Shown: positions 26,449 to 35,600 of the stretch, piece after piece
Numbering within the stretch: the stretch's first letter is position 1
Layout: each line of letters opens with the position of its first letter
Source of the DNA: an uncultured Collinsella sp.
GTDB lineage: Bacteria; Actinomycetota; Coriobacteriia; Coriobacteriales; Coriobacteriaceae
Reading direction: 5' to 3'
Assembly (NCBI GenBank): GCA_902479075.1
Contig: CABSNK010000001.1
Location: forward strand, 1-64,000
Length of the DNA: 64,000 bases
Made by a program: the position numbers and the translations under genes
The notes under the pieces: model-generated
What the model was told of the DNA's origin: nothing
The model's database searches: none
The model's input: the letters and a program-made list of their open reading frames with translations, nothing else

Positions 26449-27081
26449 ATGAGCCAAGAGATGATGGACAAGACCTGCCGCGGGTTTGCCGAGGCGCTGG
26501 CCGCGCGCGAGCCGGTTCCCGGCGGCGGCAGCGCCAGCGCGTTTGTGGGAGCACTGGGCGCCTCGCTGTGCGGGATGGTTGCTCGCTATGGCGCGACGAA
26601 CCCCGCGCTTGCCGATCGCGCGGACGATCTGACGCGCGCGTTTGCCCAGGCGGATGAGTTGGCGCAGGAACTTGTGGGTCTGGTCGCCGAGGATGTTCGT
26701 GCGTACGGCCAGGTGTCTGCGGCATACGGTATTCCGCGCGATGATCCGGCTCGACCGGCTACGATTCAGGATGCGTTGCACGTGGCCGCCATGCCGCCAT
26801 ATCGGATCATGGATGCCTGCGGGCGCGCGCTGGCGCTGCTCGAGGACATGGCGGACAAGGGCTCCCGACAGTTGCTGTCCGACGTGGCGTGCGGCGCCGT
26901 GTTCTGCCGCGCTGCCATGCAGGGCGCGAGCTTGACGCTCTTTGCGAACACCACGTCTATGAAAGATCGTGTCCGCGCCGAGGAGCTCGAGGCTGCATGT
27001 GACAAGTTGCTCGATACGTGGCTGCCGCGCGCCGATGCTCTGGCGCGCCGCGCCGCCGATGCCGCAAGGAAGAGGGGATAG
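26449..27081 (+). CDS. fchA: Cyclodeaminase/cyclohydrolase family protein (FchA-like)
   Basis: A 210-residue member of the formiminotransferase-cyclodeaminase fold (helical, homodimeric), the family that includes methenyl-THF cyclohydrolase FchA. Recognisable are the N-terminal REPVPGGGSASAFVGALGASL loop region, the central YGIPRDD and a helix with NTTSMKDR near the C-terminus. ATG 26449 has AGAGG 7 bp upstream. folD begins 2 bp after the stop, so the pair is translationally coupled. Because the FolD neighbour lacks the residues needed for cyclohydrolase activity, this protein most likely supplies that step (inference). Confidence 0.85.
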   Translation: MSQEMMDKTCRGFAEALAAREPVPGGGSASAFVGALGASLCGMVARYGATNPALADRADDLTRAFAQADELAQELVGLVAEDVRAYGQVSAAYGIPRDDPARPATIQDALHVAAMPPYRIMDACGRALALLEDMADKGSRQLLSDVACGAVFCRAAMQGASLTLFANTTSMKDRVRAEELEAACDKLLDTWLPRADALARRAADAARKRG

Positions 27082-27083
27082 CC

Positions 27084-27938
27084 ATGGCAGAGCTGCTGAA
27101 GGGCGCTCCCGTTGCCCGCGCGTTGACTGAGGAACTCGCTGCTCGCTGCATGGCTTTGCGCGAGCGCGGCGTTGTTCCGACGCTGGCCATCGTTCGTGTG
27201 GGCGAGCGCGAGGACGACCTGTCCTACGAGCGCGGTGCACTCAAACGCTGCGAAAAGGTGGGCATCGAGGCTCGTCGCATTTTGCTTCCTGCCGATGTTT
27301 CGCAGGACGAGCTACTGGCGGCTATTAAGGACATCAATGCCAACCCCACTGTTCATGGCTGTCTGCTGTTCCGCCCGCTGCCTGCCGGTCTTGACGAGGA
27401 TGCAGTTGCCGCGGCACTCGATCCCGCCAAGGATGTTGACTCCATGACGCCGGCCTCGCTGCTTACCACGCTTTCGGGGCGTGGCGAGGGTTTTGCCCCT
27501 TGCACGGCCGAGGCCGTGCTGGCGTTGCTGGACCATTACGGCGTTGAGCTGGATGGGGCCAAGGTCGCGGTCGTCGGCCGATCGCTGGTGATTGGCCGTC
27601 CCGTTGCCGCCATGCTTACGGCTCGCAATGCCACAGTGACGACGTGCCATACGCATACGCGCGACTTGGCTGCCGAGTGCCGTTCTGCCGACATTATTGT
27701 TGCCGCGGTTGGACGTGCGCGCACGATTGGCGCGGATGCGGTTCGCGAGGGCCAGACGATCATTGATGTGGGCATTAACTGGGACGAGGCCGCCGGCAAG
27801 CTGGTCGGCGACGTCGATTTTGATGCTGCGGAGCCGATTGTTGGCGCAATTACTCCCGTGCCGGGTGGCGTGGGGGCTGTGACCACCGCGATTCTCGCCA
27901 AACACGTGATTGAGGCGGCGGAGTGCGCATCGAAATAG
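27084..27938 (+). CDS. folD: FolD-family methylene-THF dehydrogenase lacking cyclohydrolase residues
   Basis: A 284-residue FolD homologue that should oxidise 5,10-methylene-THF with NAD(P). The cofactor domain is canonical (PCTAEAVLALLDHYGVEL, VVGRSLVIGRPVAAML, ATVTTCHTHT, VDVGIN-like IIDVGIN, ITPVPGGVGAVTTAIL). In the substrate domain the catalytic motif Y-x-x-x-K is read as Y-E-R-G-A: Tyr is kept but the essential Lys (Lys56 in human MTHFD1) is Ala. The VQLPL motif is LFRPL, losing the partner Gln, and DVDG is DVDS. These residues serve the cyclohydrolase half-reaction, so the protein is probably dehydrogenase-only and paired with the FchA-like gene 2 bp upstream. Start ATG 27084 follows AGAGGGG. 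Confidence 0.9.
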   Translation: MAELLKGAPVARALTEELAARCMALRERGVVPTLAIVRVGEREDDLSYERGALKRCEKVGIEARRILLPADVSQDELLAAIKDINANPTVHGCLLFRPLPAGLDEDAVAAALDPAKDVDSMTPASLLTTLSGRGEGFAPCTAEAVLALLDHYGVELDGAKVAVVGRSLVIGRPVAAMLTARNATVTTCHTHTRDLAAECRSADIIVAAVGRARTIGADAVREGQTIIDVGINWDEAAGKLVGDVDFDAAEPIVGAITPVPGGVGAVTTAILAKHVIEAAECASK

Positions 27939-27975
27939 GCGTTTTGGGCTGTTTGAGGGGTTAGCCATATACCAC

Positions 27976-28205
27976 GTGGGCAAAAAACGCCAAATATGAG
28001 TACTGTTGCCAAGATAGTCACATATGTTTTACGTCTTTTGGACTCCCTAACGATATTCATTCTCGTTGGGGAGCCCATTTTATTGAACCTATGGGGAATA
28101 ACGTTGTCTTGCTTTTGGACAATTGGGGATTTCCGGCACTCATTACAAGGAAATTTGCTGTTACTAAATTGGTGACAGTACTCATATTTGGCATTTTTTG
28201 CACAC
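27976..28205. mobile_element. MITE-like element, copy 1 (31-bp terminal inverted repeats)
   Basis: 27976-28006 is repeated in inverted form at 28175-28205 with two mismatches, enclosing about 168 bp with no gene. The ends match those of the element at 62621-62852, and the right inner part (TTGCTGTTACTAAATT) is shared, while the centre differs and carries its own hairpin (28043-28073). It fills most of the 366-bp gap between folD and the dipeptidase gene. No target duplication is obvious. Confidence 0.75.
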
Positions 28206-28304
28206 TGGGGTCTCGAGGGGGTCCTGAAGGGTCGCGGTTTCGCCCTTTTTGCGCCGAAGCGATACACTGTTGCCGTTTGATTTCTTCGCTCAAGGAGGAT
28301 GCGC

Positions 28305-29828
28305 ATGCCGTGCACAACGATTTTGGTTGGTAAGAACGCGAGCTACGACGGGTCGACGCTTGTCGCCCGCAACGAGGACTCGTCCAACGGGGTGTTTGAG
28401 CCCAAGCGCATGCGCGTGATGCACCCCGACGAGCAACCGCGTGTCTACACGAGTGTTCTAAGCCACCTGACCATTGAGCTGCCCGACAGCCCCATGCGCT
28501 ACACGAGCGTCCCCGACGTTGTCCCGGGTCATGGCATTTGGGCTGAGGCCGGCTTCAACGAGCTCAATGTTGGCATGTCCGCTACCGAGACGCTCACCAC
28601 CAACGAGCGCGTCCGCGGCGCCGATCCGCTCGTGGACTACGTGCCCGCCAAGGGCAACGAGGGCGAGGACGGCTATGTTCCGGCGCAGCCCGGCGGTCTG
28701 GGTGAGGAGGACATGGTGACCCTGGTGCTGCCGTACGCCAAGTCTGCCCGCGACGGTGTGCGCATTCTGGGCGAGCTGCTCGAGCGCTACGGCACCTATG
28801 AGAACAACGGCATTGCCTTTAGTGACGTTGACGAGATCTGGTGGCTCGAGACCATCGGCGGCCACCACTGGATCGCCAAGCGCGTGCCCGATGACGCCTA
28901 TGTGACCATGCCCAACCAGCTGGGTATCGATAGCTTTGACCTGGACGACGCCGAGGGCGCCCAGGCCGACCACATGTGCTCCGCCGACCTGCGCTCCTGG
29001 ATGGCCGAGTGGCATCTGGACCTGACGCTGGGCGTCGAGGGCGACGGTCCGGCTGCGGTCTTTAACCCGCGCGAGGCCTTTGGCTCGCACAGTGACAGCG
29101 ACCACGTCTACAACACGCCGCGCGCCTGGTACATGCAGCGCTGTCTCAACCCCAGCGATGTGTGGGACGGTCCCGACGCCGATTACACGCCCGAGAGCGA
29201 CGACATTCCCTGGAGCCGCGTGCCCGAGCGCAAGGTGACTATCGAGGACATCAAGTACGTGCTTTCGAGCCACTACCAGGGCACGGAGTACGATTGCTAC
29301 GGCAGCAAGGGCACGCCCGCCACGCGCGGCGCCTATCGTCCCATCGGTATCAACCGCAACAGCCAGCTCGCCGTGCTGCAGCTGCGTCCCTATGCGCAGC
29401 CGGCGTATCGCGCCGTGCAGTGGATGGCGTTTGGCTCCAACTCGTTTAACGCGCTCGTGCCGCTGTACGCCAACGTCGAGACCATGCCCGAGTACTATGC
29501 CGACACGCAGGCTCGCGTGACGTCCGAGAATTTCTACTGGGCCAACCGCCTGATCGGTGCTTTGGCCGATGTTCGCTTCCATGAGTGCGGTCGCGCGGTC
29601 GAGGATTACCAGGAGAAGGTCGGCGGCATGGGCCACAAGCAGATTCACGATGTTGACGCTGTCGTAGCCGCGCTGCCCGAGGCCGAGGTGCCCGCCGAGC
29701 TCGCCCGCGCCAACGAGGAGTTTGCCGAGCGCGTGCGGGTGGAGACCGATGCTCTGTTGGGCAAGGTGCTCTACACCACGAGCTGCGCCATGAAGAACTC
29801 CTTCGCGATGAACGACAACGTAAGGTAA
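28305..29828 (+). CDS. pepD: C69 family dipeptidase (PepD-like)
   Basis: A 507-residue N-terminal-nucleophile peptidase. The family matures by removal of residues before a Cys that becomes the nucleophile, here the Cys of M-P-C-TTILVGK. Other family features are GSTLVARNEDS, GINRNSQ and WMAFGSNSFNALVP. It hydrolyses dipeptides in the cytoplasm and supports peptide or amino-acid use. AAGGAGG 6 bp before ATG 28305 selects this start over an ATG two codons earlier, and places the Cys at residue 3. Confidence 0.93.
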   Translation: MPCTTILVGKNASYDGSTLVARNEDSSNGVFEPKRMRVMHPDEQPRVYTSVLSHLTIELPDSPMRYTSVPDVVPGHGIWAEAGFNELNVGMSATETLTTNERVRGADPLVDYVPAKGNEGEDGYVPAQPGGLGEEDMVTLVLPYAKSARDGVRILGELLERYGTYENNGIAFSDVDEIWWLETIGGHHWIAKRVPDDAYVTMPNQLGIDSFDLDDAEGAQADHMCSADLRSWMAEWHLDLTLGVEGDGPAAVFNPREAFGSHSDSDHVYNTPRAWYMQRCLNPSDVWDGPDADYTPESDDIPWSRVPERKVTIEDIKYVLSSHYQGTEYDCYGSKGTPATRGAYRPIGINRNSQLAVLQLRPYAQPAYRAVQWMAFGSNSFNALVPLYANVETMPEYYADTQARVTSENFYWANRLIGALADVRFHECGRAVEDYQEKVGGMGHKQIHDVDAVVAALPEAEVPAELARANEEFAERVRVETDALLGKVLYTTSCAMKNSFAMNDNVR

Positions 29829-29846
29829 AGACGACCTTGCAACGAG

Positions 29847-29885
29847 CGAGCGGGACAAACGCCGTCAAAGGCTTTGCCCCGCTCG
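29847..29885 (+). terminator. Possible terminator after the dipeptidase gene
   Basis: CGAGCGGG and CCCGCTCG arms extend through CAAA/TTTG with one internal mismatch pair. The T-run is weak (ATTCCTAT). Confidence 0.4.
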
Positions 29886-29976
29886 ATTCCTATCTTGGCG
29901 GTAAAACGATTTTGTGTCGTTCGCCCAATCTTGGGTACAAGAAGGCCAATGCAGTTGTTCATGATTGGAGCCAACC

Positions 29977-30393
29977 ATGGTTATGAAACTCGATCAGCTT
30001 GTTAACGGGGCCATCAACGTGGGCTTCGGCGCTGCCGCCGTTGCCGTTGAGGGCGGTAAGAAGGTTCTCGACGACCTGGGCACCAAGGGTGAGCAGGTCC
30101 GCAAGGATGCCGGTACCCCCGATATCGCCCGCAGCGTGTCCGACATGTTCGAGCAGGCCGGCGGCACCATTTCCGACCTGACCGAGCGTCTGGGCATGCA
30201 GGGCGAGACTGCGGCACAGCGCGTGCTCGACGAGCTCATCCTGGCCCGCGTCCGCGTCATGACCGCCCCCGAGCGCACGGCCTTTTTGGCCCATGTGCGC
30301 GACATCGTCGATTCGGTCGAGGACAACGTGACCTCGGTGCCCGTCGAGTCTGTTGAGCCCGACGACGCAGAGGACGCCGAAGAGGCCGAGTAG
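29977..30393 (+). CDS. Phasin-like helical protein
   Basis: A 138-residue protein made almost entirely of amphipathic helices. It has an Ala/Gly/Val-rich N-terminal stretch (NVGFGAAAVAVEGGKKVLDDLGTKG) and an acidic C-terminus (EDAEEAE). The plan resembles phasin/PhaF-type granule-associated proteins, which in many bacteria are encoded next to ABC1/UbiB kinases. ATG 29977 has TTGGAG 6 bp upstream. The aarF-like gene starts 8 bp after the stop, so the two form an operon. No polyhydroxyalkanoate synthase is visible nearby, so a granule role is not implied; function unknown. Confidence 0.75.
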   Translation: MVMKLDQLVNGAINVGFGAAAVAVEGGKKVLDDLGTKGEQVRKDAGTPDIARSVSDMFEQAGGTISDLTERLGMQGETAAQRVLDELILARVRVMTAPERTAFLAHVRDIVDSVEDNVTSVPVESVEPDDAEDAEEAE

Positions 30394-30401
30394 CAGCGCA
30401 G

Positions 30402-32165
30402 ATGGCAGATTCCACCACCGATTACAACAATCTAGATCCCTTGGGTGACGAGACGGCGGTTGTCGATGAGGTTGAGGCCGCCGTCTCGGGCGCTCGCAAG
30501 AAGCCGCGCGCCGTCGATATGGTCCCTGAGGAGCCCGACGCGATGGCGCCGGACGAGGAATACCAGCTCACGCCGGCAGGTCGTCGCGAGCGCATTGGGC
30601 AGATCGTTCGCTTGGTCAAAAAGTACCGCGTGTGGGATAACCTCACGCCGGTGCGCCTGCGCCGTCTGCTCGAAGAGCTCGGCCCCATGTTCGTCAAGAT
30701 GGGTCAGATTCTGGCCAACCGCTCCGAGATCTTGCCGCAGCGGTTTTGCGACGAGCTGCGTCGCCTACGCTCCGACGTAGAGCCGGTGCCGTATGAGGTA
30801 GTGCTCCGCTGTCTGGAAGAGGAGTACGGCCAGCGCCTGGGGCAGATGTTCGACGCGATCGATCCCAATCCGCTCGGAAGCGCTTCTCTTGCGCAAGTTC
30901 ACCGTGCCCGCCTGGTGACGGGCGAGGACGTGGCCGTTAAGGTGCAGCGCCCCGGCGCGCAGCAGGTCATGGCGCAGGATATCGACATCATTCGCTCGGT
31001 GGTGCGCATCGTCTCAAAGTTCGTCAACACCGACCAGTTTGTTGACTTGCACGCCGTCGTCGAGGAGCTGTGGGCCTCGTTTCGCGAGGAGACCAACTTT
31101 TTGGCCGAGGCCAAAAACCTCAATGATTTCTATGAGTTCCACAAAAGCGTGCATGGCGTGTCGTGTCCCAAATCCTACTTGGACCTTTGCACCGAACACG
31201 TCGTGGTCATGGACTACATTGACGGCATCTCGATTGCCGATCCCGAGCGCCTGGTGGCCGAGGGCTTTGACTTGGAAAAGATCGGTTCGGCGATTGTCGA
31301 GGACTATTCGACGCAGGTACTCGATGACGGCTTTTTCCATGCCGACCCGCATGCGGGAAACATCATTCTCAAGGACGGCATCGTCTACTTTATCGACCTG
31401 GGCATGGTCGGGCGTATGTCGAGCCACGACCGCGGTATCGTTAAGGACATGATTTTCGCCGTGGCCGAGGGTGACGTTCCCAAGCTCAAGGACTCGCTTA
31501 TGCGCTTTGCCGTGACGCGCGGCGACTCGGCCGAGCTTGACCATTCGGCCTTTTTGTCCGATCTGGACTTTATCGTTGCTGACTTCGCGGGTCTTGACCT
31601 TAAGGATCTTGATATCGGCGAGTTTTTGACCTCGCTGCTAAATTTGGCGCGCAAGAACGATGTTGAGCTGCCGAGCGTGGTGACGATGTTCGCCCGCGGC
31701 ATGGTGACGCTCGAGGGCCTGCTGACCGAGTACATGCCCAACGTCAACATGATCCAGATCATCCAGACGCATATCAAAAACGAGAAGAGCACCTATGCGC
31801 GCGTGCGCGATATGGGGCGCGATCTTGCCGCGAGCAGCTATCGAGCGGCAAAAGGCTCGCTCGAGGCGGCCGAGTATCTGGGCTTGGCGTCGCGCATGCT
31901 CACGCGCGGCCAGCTTAAGGTAAACACGCAGATCATGAGCAGCGATAAGGCGCTGCGGCAGCTGGGCGGAATTATCGACCGCATGTCGATGGCAATTGTG
32001 ATTGCCGGCCTGTTTATCGGTTCGTCGGTGGTGTACTACGCGCGCATCGAGCCGGTTGTGTTCGGTATCCCGGTCATTGGCTTTATGGGCTATGTGAGTG
32101 CGCTGGTGCTGGCGCTGATGCTGGGCCGCGAGATCTGGCGCAACAGTCACGGTGGCAAGCGTTAA
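30402..32165 (+). CDS. ABC1/UbiB (AarF) family atypical protein kinase
   Basis: A 587-residue ADCK/UbiB-like protein. The family-defining KxGQ motif (FVKMGQILANRSE, about residue 100) is followed by the A-rich loop replacement GSASLAQVHRA, the VAIK-type lysine in VAVKVQRPG, the catalytic loop HADPHAGN and the metal Asp in FIDLGMVG. Two transmembrane helices lie at the C-terminus (about 528-575). UbiB proteins aid ubiquinone synthesis in respiring bacteria, but Coriobacteriia are not expected to make ubiquinone, so this is more likely a general isoprenoid-lipid or membrane-associated ATPase/kinase (inference). Co-transcribed with the phasin-like gene. Confidence 0.92.
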   Translation: MADSTTDYNNLDPLGDETAVVDEVEAAVSGARKKPRAVDMVPEEPDAMAPDEEYQLTPAGRRERIGQIVRLVKKYRVWDNLTPVRLRRLLEELGPMFVKMGQILANRSEILPQRFCDELRRLRSDVEPVPYEVVLRCLEEEYGQRLGQMFDAIDPNPLGSASLAQVHRARLVTGEDVAVKVQRPGAQQVMAQDIDIIRSVVRIVSKFVNTDQFVDLHAVVEELWASFREETNFLAEAKNLNDFYEFHKSVHGVSCPKSYLDLCTEHVVVMDYIDGISIADPERLVAEGFDLEKIGSAIVEDYSTQVLDDGFFHADPHAGNIILKDGIVYFIDLGMVGRMSSHDRGIVKDMIFAVAEGDVPKLKDSLMRFAVTRGDSAELDHSAFLSDLDFIVADFAGLDLKDLDIGEFLTSLLNLARKNDVELPSVVTMFARGMVTLEGLLTEYMPNVNMIQIIQTHIKNEKSTYARVRDMGRDLAASSYRAAKGSLEAAEYLGLASRMLTRGQLKVNTQIMSSDKALRQLGGIIDRMSMAIVIAGLFIGSSVVYYARIEPVVFGIPVIGFMGYVSALVLALMLGREIWRNSHGGKR

Positions 32166-32250
32166 CGATTTCCCGGGGTCGGGGAAACGGGTTATTTTGC
32201 TCGGCACCCCATCCCCACCCTTTTCTATCGCAAACCATAGCTTTTACCTT

Positions 32251-32278
32251 GGGCTTCGCCTGCGTGCGGGGCCCTTTT
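32251..32278 (+). terminator. Terminator of the aarF-like operon
   Basis: GGGCTTCGC (32251-32259) pairs with GCGGGGCCC (32266-32274), including two G-U pairs, and is followed by TTTT. Confidence 0.65.
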
Positions 32279-32305
32279 GCGTGCTACCATACTGACAGTA
32301 ATAAT
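32277..32305 (+). promoter_or_regulatory. Candidate promoter of the cobalamin-riboswitch transcript
   Basis: TTGCGT (32277-32282) and TAATAA (32299-32304) are separated by 16 bp, just before the riboswitch. Assigned from position and consensus only. Confidence 0.35.
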
Positions 32306-32484
32306 CGATGGCCTAGATGGTGGTGCGGAGACGCACGAATGCGCGGTTTTCCTGCGCGTTTGGGAGAATCGGGGTGCAAGTCCCCGGCTGTACCAGTAAC
32401 CGTAATTCCTCTTGGCCCGGGATAGTCGCGTCGCAGATCGGACGGCGCGCCCGGGTCGGTAAGGTTAAGTCGGATCGCCTCCCA
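32305..32484 (+). ncRNA. Cobalamin (AdoCbl-type) riboswitch
   Basis: The B12-box core is clear: GGGAGAATCGGGGTGCAAG followed by TCCCCGGCTGTACCAGTAACCGT (split here), with the closing AGTCGGATCGCC at about 32469-32480. The upstream arm GGTGGTGC ... GCAC at 32320-32340 provides the outer helices. It lies 147 bp upstream of the giant surface-protein start. A small ACCCC-GAT-GGGGGT hairpin at about 32544-32557 falls between the riboswitch and the RBS and might belong to the expression platform. Repression by cobalamin is the standard behaviour of the class. Confidence 0.9.
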
Positions 32485-32630
32485 TCTTGTGCGCGGCCGT
32501 GGCGAAAGCCGCCGGTACGCGTTGGGCTCTGGAGGGAAGGGGGACCCCGATGGGGGTACTCGAGCGCAATGTGCGCGATGACGTGGGGCAGCCGCTGGGC
32601 AATGTCCCAAGTTCAGACAATAGGAGACAA

Positions 32631-35600
32631 ATGGATATGTTTGAGGATGAGTGCCAGCGCGCCTCGTGGCGTCGCCATGGAGCGATTGCCCGTGGCGTAG
32701 CCAAGCGCGGTCTGGTGGCGTTCCTGGCTTTTGCCATGGCTTTTGGCACCACGCCGGCGCAACTTTGGGCTGAGGGCGCCGAGGGCATTGCCGAGGCCGT
32801 GGCCCAGGCTGCGACGGGCGTCGAGGGCACGGCGGCCGACGAGGGCACTGCTGCCGATACCGGTGCGAACGGTGCGCCGGCGAGCGCTGCTGCCGATGGC
32901 GTCGACGATGATCGCGGCGCAACCGCGAGTGTCGCGAATGGTGATGACGCCGCCACGGGCAACGCGACTGAGTCCGAGAACTCTGCGGCGGCGCCTGCTG
33001 CTTCGGAGCAGAAGAACGCCGTTGCCGCCGCGTCCGCCACCACGCTTTCGAGCGAGGCTAAGGTCTATATCAAAGATTCCAAGGATAATGCCTACTGGTA
33101 TTCCAATAAGTCGGGTCCGCTCAAGGCTGGCGAGACGCTTTGGGCAAACATGTACGACGAAGTAGATACCGAGGACGATTGGGGTGACCCCACCACCGAA
33201 ACTCAGTCCGTCCGCAACCCCGGCCCCTGGACCTACACTTGGCTTGCCTGCACGACTAAGGCCAGCAACGTTACCGATTACACCGAGATCGTAGGCAACG
33301 AGCAATCGCTCACCGTTACCGACGCCATGGTGGGCAAGTACTTCATCTGCAAGGTGACTGCGGATGGCAAGGACTACTATGGTCCCGCTGCGTACGGCTC
33401 GGGCATCAACGCTAATTACATCCCCGGTCCCGTGCTCGGTGTTGGCCAGGCTCAGCTCGATTCCGTTAAGCTGAGCAATTCCTCGCCTGCGGTTGGTGAT
33501 GAGGTTACGGCGACGGCATACGTTGAGTACAACACGCCCGCCGCGAGCGACACCAAAGTGACTTACACCTGGTATGAATCGACGAAAAAAGAAGACTCTG
33601 GTTGGACCAAGATCGAAGGCGCAACGTCGGCGACCTTTACGGTGCCCGAGGACCTCGCCGGCAAGTATCTCAAGGTGGTTGCCAACGCGGGCGTCAATGA
33701 CGTCGATGCGACGACCTCCGATGTCGTGATGAAGGCCGGTGCTGTCAAGCTCGCAGGTGTCGAGCTGACTGCATCATCCATGGAAATCGGCGCGACCCTC
33801 ACGGCTAAGGCCTACACCGGCTCGAGCTATAGACCCTCCTACGTCGACAACTCCAAGGTCACTTACACTTGGAAGAAGTACAAGGACAAGGACGCCTCGG
33901 CGCCCAGCAGCTCCACAAAGTGGGAGACCATCGAGGGGGAGTCCGGCCCTACGCTCACGGTGACCGACGACCTCGAGGGCTCCTACGTATCGGTGTCCGC
34001 GAACGCGGGCGCGAACGATGTCTCGTTCGGCGGCTGGTCGACCGGCTATGTGGGTCCCTTCAAGCAAGCCGGCGCTGTGGACATCTACTCCGCCTTTCTG
34101 GCCCCCGAGGGCTCTACCTCCGGCACCTTCATCTATACCGTCGATGACACTGTCCAAGCACTCGCTAAAGAGAAGAAGGGTGCTTCCGATTGCATTGATT
34201 CCTCGAAGCTGAGCTACCAGTGGCAGGTCGCAGATGCTAAGGGCGGCACCTACACCGATATCAAGGGCGCAACGTCGAGCACTCTTAAGCTTGCAGCCTA
34301 CAAGGGCAAGTCGGTCCGTTGCCATGTAACCGCAAAGATCGGCGGCAGCAATTACACTACTAAGGGCACGAGCCCTATCGGTGATTCTGGTTCCGTCAAC
34401 ATCACGAGCGTTAAGCTCGACAAGACGGGCGAGGCCAGCGTAGGCGAGGCCATCACGGCGACTGCTAATGCGGCTTCGGGTGATGTGACCGCCAACGAGC
34501 GCGTTGCGTGGTCGTGGTACTGCGGCGATACAGCGAAGACGTGCACGACGAAGATCGATGGCGCGGCCACCAATACCTTTGCACCCGATGCGTCCTACGC
34601 CGGTAAATATGTCGTGGCATGTGCTAACGGCGGTTTTGGTGACGAGAAGTCGAGTGCTGTTCTCGTTGTCGAGGCTGGCTCCGTTGAGCTTTACGGTGTG
34701 ACGGTTGAGGGTGCGTTGGCATCTGGCCAGGTTGCCGCAGGCAGGGTTCTGACGGCCAAGGCGACCAAGGGCAACTCCTACACCGACGTCTTCGCGACGG
34801 ACACGGTCCACTATCAGTGGCAGTGCTCTAACGATAGGAGTTCCTACGATAGCCACTTCGTCAACATTCCCGGTGCGACCGACTCCGCGACGTATGTGCC
34901 GACCAACGACATGGTGGGCAAGTACATTCGTGTGATCGCCACGAGCAAGAACTCGGTGAAGAGCACCGAGAAGAAGAGCGCCTACTACGGTACGCAGTCC
35001 GTCGACCCTGTGGGTCCCGTGACGCTCGCCGGTCAGTACAAGCTCAAGTCCGTTGCCCCCAACGAGGCGTCTTCGACGACCCTCTCCGTTGGCGCGGTGC
35101 TCACTCCGTGCGTCAAGATTCCCGGCTCCTCGAGCTGGTCCGATTCCGATCTGCCCGAGGACGCTAAGCTCACGCTCACTTGGTATGCCAAGGGTGAGGG
35201 CGATTCGGACTGGACGAAACTCACCGAAGGCATTGACGCCAAGACCGGCGCGCTGACGCTCAACAATTCTCTCGTCGGAAAGCGCATCAAGCTCACCGCG
35301 AGCGCGCTCGACAACACCGTTGAGTGGGTTTCCTCCGACAGCGTTACCGCGGCGAGGGAGTACAACCTGCTGCGCGTGATTGCCAACCCGCCGATTGATA
35401 GCGATACGACCCATCTCGTCTCGGGCGATAGCGTCAAGGCGACGGTGCAGGCCAAGCGCGCTGACGGTTCGCCTACCGATGGTATCGACGTCACCGGTCA
35501 GGCGACGGTTGCGTGGTATGCGGCGGACGATGCGAAGGCTCCGGAGGCCGACTGGACGCTGCTGTCCGACATGTCGGGCGCTACGGCAAAGGTGTCTGCT

